This document shows, piece after piece, positions 32,341 through 36,833 of a DNA stretch of 36,833 nucleotides; position 1 is the first letter of the stretch; every line of letters starts with the position of its first letter. Made by a program: the position numbers and the translations under genes. The notes under the pieces were generated by a model. The model was not told where the DNA came from and made no database searches. It saw nothing but the letters and a program-made list of their open reading frames with translations. Origin of the DNA: an uncultured Collinsella sp. (GTDB lineage Bacteria; Actinomycetota; Coriobacteriia; Coriobacteriales; Coriobacteriaceae); contig CAAFGG010000047.1 of the NCBI GenBank assembly GCA_900762325.1, positions 1-36,833 on the forward strand, written 5' to 3'.

Positions 32341-33021
32341 ATGCGACCGCTCATCATTATGAATGGCGAGAAGATCGATTGGTGCCACACCGTCATCAGG
32401 ATGTTGATGTATTTAGCAGGCGTCGCGACGCTCGCCCTCGGCATGAGCATCCAGACCGCGTCGGGCCTAGGCGTGGCGGCGCTTACCTGTTTTGCCACGA
32501 CGTTGTCCATGTTGACCGGCAAGACACTCGGCTTTTGGATCACCGCGACCTACGTCGCCTACATTGCCGCGCAGGCAGCCATCTTGCGCCGCGAGTTCCA
32601 GCCGCGCATTTTGCTCGAGCTCTTTTTCTCGACGCTGATCGGTGGCTTTACCGACTTCTTTATGACCGTTAACCCTCTGCACCCCACCGCGCTGCCGGCA
32701 CAGGTCGTAACCATGCTGCTCTCGCTTGCCATCACGGCGTTTGGCGTGAGTCTCGTCGTCAACATGGGTGTCGTTCCCAACGCGCCCGATGGCTTGGTGC
32801 AGGTCATTGCCGAAAAACTCAAGCGCCGCTTTGGCGATGTGAAGGTCGTATTCGATTGCTCGCACGTCGCCGCCTCGCTCGCGCTGTCGCTGGTCTTTAT
32901 GCACAACCTGGGCGGCTTTGGCGTCACGACCGCCATCTCGGCACTGTTCCTAGGCCACGTCATCAACGTCGCCAACAAACTGTTCGGCCAGCGTTTTATC
33001 CGCGCGGCCTTTGGAAAATAG
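32341..33021 (+). CDS. YczE/YitT-type multi-pass membrane protein
   Basis: 226 residues; AAAGGACGG lies 8-11 nt before the ATG at 32341. Five or so membrane segments are visible, with family-type stretches ALGMSIQTASGLGVAAL near the start, a mid-protein repeat SLVVNMGVVPNAPDGLVQV, and FGVTTAISALFLGHVIN near the end. Proteins of this group have no firm function. Its promoter, operator and both leader RNA motifs match those of kdgK-eda, which points to a role in uronate metabolism, perhaps uptake or efflux of a sugar acid. That role is inferred only from shared control. Confidence 0.82.
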   Translation: MRPLIIMNGEKIDWCHTVIRMLMYLAGVATLALGMSIQTASGLGVAALTCFATTLSMLTGKTLGFWITATYVAYIAAQAAILRREFQPRILLELFFSTLIGGFTDFFMTVNPLHPTALPAQVVTMLLSLAITAFGVSLVVNMGVVPNAPDGLVQVIAEKLKRRFGDVKVVFDCSHVAASLALSLVFMHNLGGFGVTTAISALFLGHVINVANKLFGQRFIRAAFGK

Positions 33022-33098
33022 CGCCACGCAAGAACCCGCGAGCGGCGCTATACGTTGCAATATCTTGCCATAAATCGACCACTGCCAGCCGACATACA

Positions 33099-33132
33099 AC
33101 AGGCCCCAAGCCAGCAAAGGCTTGGGGCCTGT
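33099..33132. terminator. Hairpin terminator between convergent genes
   Basis: A perfect 14-bp stem, ACAGGCCCCAAGCC with its inverse, and a 6-nt loop. It lies between the YczE-type gene and the convergent AlbA/ATPase gene. T-runs are poor, so strength is unclear. Confidence 0.6.
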
Positions 33133-33153
33133 CTTGCAATATGGCTATTTGGC

Positions 33154-34407
33154 CTATGCGCGCTCGTATTTCGTGGCGCGTCCTGTCCCCCGCCTTACGA
33201 TCGAGTTTCGGTTGAGCAAAGATTCAAGCGCCGCCAACGTGCGCGTGCGGCTCAATCCCGTTTGTTGCTCAATCTCGCCCCGCGACAGTATTCGTCCACC
33301 TGACAAAGCCTTGAGAACCTGGACCTCTTCCTCAGACCCTTCAAAGGCATCGATAACGGGCAACGTGACGGCCACCATGCCGCCGCGAACATCAAATACC
33401 GGCTGGCTCAAAGAATCTCGATACGCACGCCTGATTCGCGCGATTCCCGTACCGAACTTCTCGATGTAATCCAGCTTTAAAAAGACCTCGGCGACAATTG
33501 GGTTTCTGAGCACGGATATCTGCCCATACAGGTATTGTTCCGTCGTCAAACCGGCGGGCAGCGGTCCGGGTGAAGTCACAACGACGCGATCATCGTACAG
33601 AGCAATTTGAACATTCGCTCGAACGTCCCACGTCCGATGTACCAAAGCATTTGCGACAGCTTCGCGGAACGCCTCAAGGGGAATTCGATCGGTTTGGACG
33701 CGTTCCATCCCCTCGATACGCTCATAACGGTAGTAGCGTACAAACATGGCCACCGCCCTGTCCACCTGCTCAATTGCGGATAGACCTGTCGCCGTCTCGC
33801 GATCCAAGATCACATCCTCGGTATCACCAAAACGGACGCAGTCGATGCCCGGAAAATCATTCTTATCCGCCAAAATCGCCGCGGCATTGGTATAACCATC
33901 CTTGCCGAGCAAGCGAAGCGTACGCATGATATCCGGCGTTAGCTCGGAAATGCCGAGGTGTTCAACGCACTTATGCTCAAGCGTGTGAAAACTCAAGTCC
34001 TGGCGAGCCGACGCGAGCGCGTCAAACGTTACGTTGCTGCCTTCGAGCGTCAGTCTGCCATACTCAAACCGGTCGACCTCCACCGTCGCCGAATCGTTTC
34101 GTCTGTAGGCCTTTCCCTTGCTTCGATAAGGTTTATCCTGGCCCTCATAAACCGTAAGGATTACGGTCCCGTGTTTCTCATCGGGCTCTAGCGAGTAACG
34201 AGGCGCGGGGTCCAAACTGTCATTAATCATATTTTCGATGCGCAGACATTCAGCGACCGGATCTGCAAGACCGACAGCAATACCCTCGTCATTAACGCCA
34301 AACTCGATCTTGCCCGTCCCGTAGTTTGCATAGGCACTCACCGTTTTAAGAAAGGTCGGCGTAACGCCTTCCTTGTATTCGACTGTAGGGCTCTCTCTAA
34401 CAACCAT
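33154..34407 (-). CDS. AlbA-domain and ATPase-type putative regulator
   Basis: 417 residues from the ATG at 34407, which has GAGGGG 8 nt upstream. Residues about 1-115 are a Schlafen AlbA_2 domain (RESPTVEYKEG). A GHKL/HATPase_c_4-like part (about 230-360) contains ALVHRTW, RVVVTSPGPLP, RNPIVAEVF and EKFGTGIARI. The C-terminus (about 365-417) is a winged helix, LSRGEIEQQTGLSRTRTLAAL. This layout is that of COG2865-type proteins, thought to be transcription regulators. An ATG at 34437 lies 6 nt after a TATAAT, so a leaderless 427-residue form is an alternative. It sits between two parts of the uronate regulon but nothing links it to that role. Confidence 0.85.
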   Translation of the reverse strand: MVVRESPTVEYKEGVTPTFLKTVSAYANYGTGKIEFGVNDEGIAVGLADPVAECLRIENMINDSLDPAPRYSLEPDEKHGTVILTVYEGQDKPYRSKGKAYRRNDSATVEVDRFEYGRLTLEGSNVTFDALASARQDLSFHTLEHKCVEHLGISELTPDIMRTLRLLGKDGYTNAAAILADKNDFPGIDCVRFGDTEDVILDRETATGLSAIEQVDRAVAMFVRYYRYERIEGMERVQTDRIPLEAFREAVANALVHRTWDVRANVQIALYDDRVVVTSPGPLPAGLTTEQYLYGQISVLRNPIVAEVFLKLDYIEKFGTGIARIRRAYRDSLSQPVFDVRGGMVAVTLPVIDAFEGSEEEVQVLKALSGGRILSRGEIEQQTGLSRTRTLAALESLLNRNSIVRRGTGRATKYERA

Positions 34408-34443
34408 ATGCATAACCCCTCGTTTCGTACTATTCATGACCGT

Positions 34444-34517
34444 ATTATAAGACGAAAACTGTTTGCGTACGAATTTTAGCCAGACGTAAATGGTTTTCGT
34501 CTTGATTTACGTCCGGA
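34444..34517 (-). promoter_or_regulatory. Promoter and nested inverted repeats before the AlbA-type gene
   Basis: TATAAT lies at 34449-34444 on the minus strand; no good -35 is seen. Upstream, AGACGAAAAC (about 34450-34459) is inverted at about 34494-34503, and CCAGACGTAAAT (about 34481-34492) at about 34506-34517. TTTTCGTC and CAGACG occur several more times up to 34600. These may be binding sites for self-control. Confidence 0.5.
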
Positions 34518-34838
34518 ATTAAGACGCAATTTGCGCTTTCGTACGGTTTTGCGCCAGACGCAACACGCTTTCGTCCGGCAATACGCCTGCAATCCAGACG
34601 AAAAGAGCCCCGAGCTCGTATTGAACTCAGAGCTCTTTATGCCACGCATCTGTGAGAGGAAAAATTCGATGCGTACAGGCGCTACTCCATGTTGCCCCCC
34701 CCCTGAATGGCGGCAACCTCATCGTTCCCCGCCTGACGGGCGTGCTCAAGGCATCTGCCCCCCTCTTCATCGATGTTACGGGCGAAAAGCGAATAGCGGG
34801 CCTCGCAACAACTAATCTCAACCGTTCACCTTTTAAAA
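34518..34838. other. Intergenic region with a start-less reading frame and a C9 run
   Basis: No complete gene is visible. On the minus strand an open frame without a start (34825-34682) reads about 47 residues with a coding-like look, including EARYSLFARNIDEEGG and EHARQAGNDEVAAIQGG, and ends TAG. It could be a gene remnant. Nine C residues (34695-34703) lie within it. A hairpin-like AGAGC/GCTCT pair lies near 34604-34637. Confidence 0.35.
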
Positions 34839-34898
34839 GTGAACGTTCACCTATTTTTAGGGGAATATGGGCGTTAATTCTTCCACTTCTCCTATACT
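34839..34898 (+). promoter_or_regulatory. Operator and -10 of the dhuD-like gene
   Basis: GTGAACGTTCAC (34839-34850) is the core palindrome also found at 32016-32027; another half site, CGTTCAC, lies just upstream (34823-34829). TATACT (34893-34898) is the likely -10; the -35 is poor. The palindrome centre lies about 60 nt before the expected start site, which suits an activator. Confidence 0.6.
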
Positions 34899-34955
34899 GA
34901 GCTTGTATTAGAAGCAAGACTTATATAGATGAACGTTTCTTTTGAAAGGATCGCT

Positions 34956-35765
34956 ATGTCTGATCTTATGGACAGCTTCCGCCTGGATGGCAAGGTCGCG
35001 CTCGTGACCGGCGCCACCTATGGCATTGGTATGGCCATTGCCGAGGCGCTCGGCGAGGCCGGCGCCAAGATCGCCTTTAACGCGCGTCACGCCGACAAGG
35101 TCGCTGAGGCCGAGAAGCACTACCACGAGCTGGGCTTTGAGGCTCACGGCTACGTGGCCGACGTCACCGACGAGGCCGTCGTCGCCGAGCTCGTCGCCAA
35201 GATCGAGGCTGACTTTGGCACCACGCCCGATATCCTGGTCAACAACGCCGGTGTTATCCAGCGCACCCCCATGCTCGACATGAACGCCGAGGACTTCCGT
35301 CGCGTCGTCGACATCGACCTTAACGCCCCGTTCATCGTCTCCAAGGCCTGCCTGCCTGGCATGATCGCCAAGGGTCACGGCAAGATTATCAACATCTGCT
35401 CGATGATGAGCGAGCTTGGCCGCGAGACCATCGCCGGCTACGCCGCTGCCAAGGGCGGCCTGAAGATGCTCACCAAGAATATCTGCTCCGAGTTTGGCGA
35501 GGCCAACATCCAGTGCAACGGCATTGGGCCTGGCTATATCGCCACGCCGCAGACCGCGCCGCTGCGCGAGACGCAGCCCGATGGCAGCCGTCACCCGTTT
35601 GACCAGTTCATCATCGCCAAGACCCCGGCCGCCCGTTGGGGCACGCCCGAGGACCTGAAGGGCCCCGCCGTGTTCCTGGCCTCCGATGCCTCGAACTTCG
35701 TCAACGGTCACATCCTCTACGTCGACGGCGGCATTCTCGCCTATATCGGCAAACAGCCGCAGTAG
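34956..35765 (+). CDS. dhuD: SDR-family uronate reductase, DhuD/KduD-like
   Basis: 269 residues; start at 34956 with AAAGGAT upstream. The Rossmann fold binds NAD(P)H with TGATYGIG (18-25) and NNAGVIQRTP. The catalytic residues are Ser149 (INICSMMS), Tyr162 and Lys166 (YAAAK). It resembles gluconate 5-dehydrogenase and KduD, and streptococcal DhuD has the same role: reducing 3-deoxy-glycero-2,5-hexodiulosonate to KDG. An RpiB-family isomerase follows after 240 nt, matching the dhuI-dhuD pair known from streptococcal glycosaminoglycan use. Name by context; the SDR family alone does not fix the substrate. Confidence 0.8.
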   Translation: MSDLMDSFRLDGKVALVTGATYGIGMAIAEALGEAGAKIAFNARHADKVAEAEKHYHELGFEAHGYVADVTDEAVVAELVAKIEADFGTTPDILVNNAGVIQRTPMLDMNAEDFRRVVDIDLNAPFIVSKACLPGMIAKGHGKIINICSMMSELGRETIAGYAAAKGGLKMLTKNICSEFGEANIQCNGIGPGYIATPQTAPLRETQPDGSRHPFDQFIIAKTPAARWGTPEDLKGPAVFLASDASNFVNGHILYVDGGILAYIGKQPQ

Positions 35766-35914
35766 GCTGCGGCCGCGTGAGCCACGCCATCTCGCGGCTC
35801 AATCGTCGGGCATGGCCAAAAGGCCTATGCCCTCCTCTTTCGCGGCGAGCTGACGCACCTCACGCGCCCTCGCCGCAACTGCCCACATTGGGCCTCACCC
35901 AGTCGTTAATCCAT

Positions 35915-35983
35915 AACTTGCGGTGAAATAAGGATTGATTTTGGCTTCTACCAGGCAAAACAGTCTGTATTTCACCGCAAGTT
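35915..35983. repeat. Palindromic repeat family C, copy 3
   Basis: AACTTGCGGTGAAATAAGG on the left matches CTGTATTTCACCGCAAGTT on the right with two differences; CAAAACAG/TTGATTTTG form the inner part. Lies in the 241-nt gap between the reductase and isomerase genes, 23 nt before the latter's start. Confidence 0.8.
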
Positions 35984-36006
35984 AGAAATAGGAAAGGTAT
36001 TTCGCA

Positions 36007-36648
36007 ATGAAGATCGCTCTCATCAACGAGAACTCCCAGAACTCCAAGAACCCCATGATCGAGGCTGCCCTTAAGAAGGTCGTCGAGCCCATGGGCCACA
36101 CCGTCTTTAACTACGGTATGTATGCCGATGCTGACTCCAAGCCGCTCACCTACGTTCAGAACGGCATCTTGGCCGCCGTGCTGCTCAACTCCGGCGCTGC
36201 CGACTATGTCGTGACCGGCTGCGGCACCGGCGAGGGCGCCATGCTCGCCTGCAACTCCTTCCCCGGCGTTCTGTGCGGCCATGTCGCCGACCCGCTGGAT
36301 GCCTACACCTTCGCCCAGGTCAACGATGGTAACGCCGTCGCCATGCCCTTCGCCCTCAAGAACGGCTGGGGCCAGGAGCTCAACCTCGAGTACACCTTCG
36401 AGAAGCTCTTTGGCTTTGGTTCGGGCAACGGCTATCCTGCCGAGCGTGTTGAGCCCGAGCAGCGCAACAAGAAGATCCTCGACGGCGTCCGCGCTGTGAC
36501 CATGCGTCCGCTCGTCGACGTCCTGGGCGAGATCGACCAGGACCTGGTCAAGGGCGCCCTGGCTGGCGAGCACTTCCAGGAGTACTTCTTCGCCAACGCC
36601 ACCGACGAGGCCATCATCGCCAAGGTCAAGGAGCTCCTGGGCCTCTAA
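36007..36648 (+). CDS. dhuI: RpiB/LacAB-family isomerase, DhuI-like
   Basis: 213 residues; AGGAAAGG lies 9 nt before the ATG. It has the RpiB fold start KIALINENSQNSKNP and the loop VTGCGTGEGAML, where RpiB enzymes place their active Cys-Gly-Thr-Gly. The length fits the larger RpiB-like DhuI proteins, not the 150-residue RpiB. DhuI converts 4-deoxy-L-threo-5-hexosulose-uronate to the diketo acid that DhuD reduces. The reductase lies just before, and KDG kinase and KDPG aldolase are elsewhere in the window, so the assignment rests on family plus pathway. A pentose-phosphate isomerase role is less likely. Confidence 0.8.
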   Translation: MKIALINENSQNSKNPMIEAALKKVVEPMGHTVFNYGMYADADSKPLTYVQNGILAAVLLNSGAADYVVTGCGTGEGAMLACNSFPGVLCGHVADPLDAYTFAQVNDGNAVAMPFALKNGWGQELNLEYTFEKLFGFGSGNGYPAERVEPEQRNKKILDGVRAVTMRPLVDVLGEIDQDLVKGALAGEHFQEYFFANATDEAIIAKVKELLGL

Positions 36649-36692
36649 TCGCACAACCCATCGCAGCTAAACGCAAGCGGCGGCCGCCCGAC

Positions 36693-36833
36693 TGAACTGC
36701 ACCCCAAAACTTGGACGGCTTAAATAAGAACTACGCCGCAAGGGGCTGGTTCCGGAACTCCTCCGGGGTCAGCCCCTTCAGTTTAACCTGCCTTCGCCTC
36801 GTGTTCCAATGGGCGACGTACGCGTCCAGGTCC
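36693..36833 (-). mobile_element. End of an IS3-family insertion sequence
   Basis: TGAACTGCACCCCAAAACTT begins at 36693, the form of terminal inverted repeat seen in IS150-type IS3 elements. The 3' end of the transposase gene lies 38 nt inside. The element continues past the window. It entered 45 nt after the isomerase stop. Confidence 0.8.
36731..36833 (-). CDS. IS3-family transposase OrfB, C-terminal end
   Basis: The minus strand reads DLDAYVAHWNTRRRQVKLKG, then LTPEEFRNQPLAA and TAG. This is the conserved tail of IS3/IS150 OrfB, an integrase with a DDE catalytic core (rve) that lies outside the window. The W-N-x-x-R-x-x-x-x-L-K-G-L-T-P-x-x-F/Y-R pattern is diagnostic. Whether the whole gene is intact cannot be seen. 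Confidence 0.88.
   Translation of the reverse strand, partial: DLDAYVAHWNTRRRQVKLKGLTPEEFRNQPLAA

Overview
The gene content and codon use suggest a Gram-positive, high-GC anaerobe of the Coriobacteriia, most likely Collinsella or a close relative. The grounds are LPXTG-type pilins, a GlnR-like regulator, a full set of well-formed AGGAGG-type ribosome sites, and many long intergenic palindromes. This is a judgement from reading, not a database match.

Layout. 1-7432: a minus-strand surface/pilus operon with a large beta-helix adhesin, two isopeptide pilins and a strong terminator, then the first codons of another minus-strand gene at the window edge. 7771-10334: a HAD phosphatase and an MFS exporter among palindromic repeats. 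10490-12863: a molybdenum-cofactor operon, moaA plus a fused moaC-mobB. 12995-14299: a DUF559/Vsr-like nuclease-fold gene bracketed by two copies of a 65-nt palindrome. 14349-20572: a heterodimeric ABC exporter pair facing a MATE pump with its own MerR regulator and operator. 20637-24612: ligA and an HtrA-type protease. 24821-26952: a glutamine synthetase that has lost metal ligands, followed by an orphan GlnR-like regulator, with a GlnR-type box upstream. 27006-36648: a split uronate-catabolism regulon made of a LacI regulator, KDG kinase, KDPG aldolase, a GntR regulator, a HIT protein, a YczE-type membrane protein, an SDR reductase and an RpiB-family isomerase, interrupted by an AlbA/ATPase regulator. 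The right edge is the end of an IS3-family element.

How the genes work together. The isomerase (DhuI-like), reductase (DhuD-like), KdgK and Eda form a complete route from unsaturated uronates, as released by polysaccharide lyases, to pyruvate and glyceraldehyde-3-phosphate. The kdgK promoter and the promoter of the YczE-type gene are near copies: same -35, 15-nt spacer, same -10, and the same 14-bp operator just downstream. The operator probably belongs to the adjacent LacI regulator.

The most novel-looking signal is a pair of conserved RNA-like structures, each present twice in these two loci. One is a 17-18 bp hairpin with a conserved loop. The other is a multi-helix element with identical 14-nt and 18-nt unpaired blocks and covarying helices, placed before eda and before the YczE-type gene. 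Together they look like a candidate cis-regulatory RNA or riboswitch system for uronate metabolism. The intergenic spaces also hold at least three families of repeated long palindromes (about 34, 65 and 70-85 nt).
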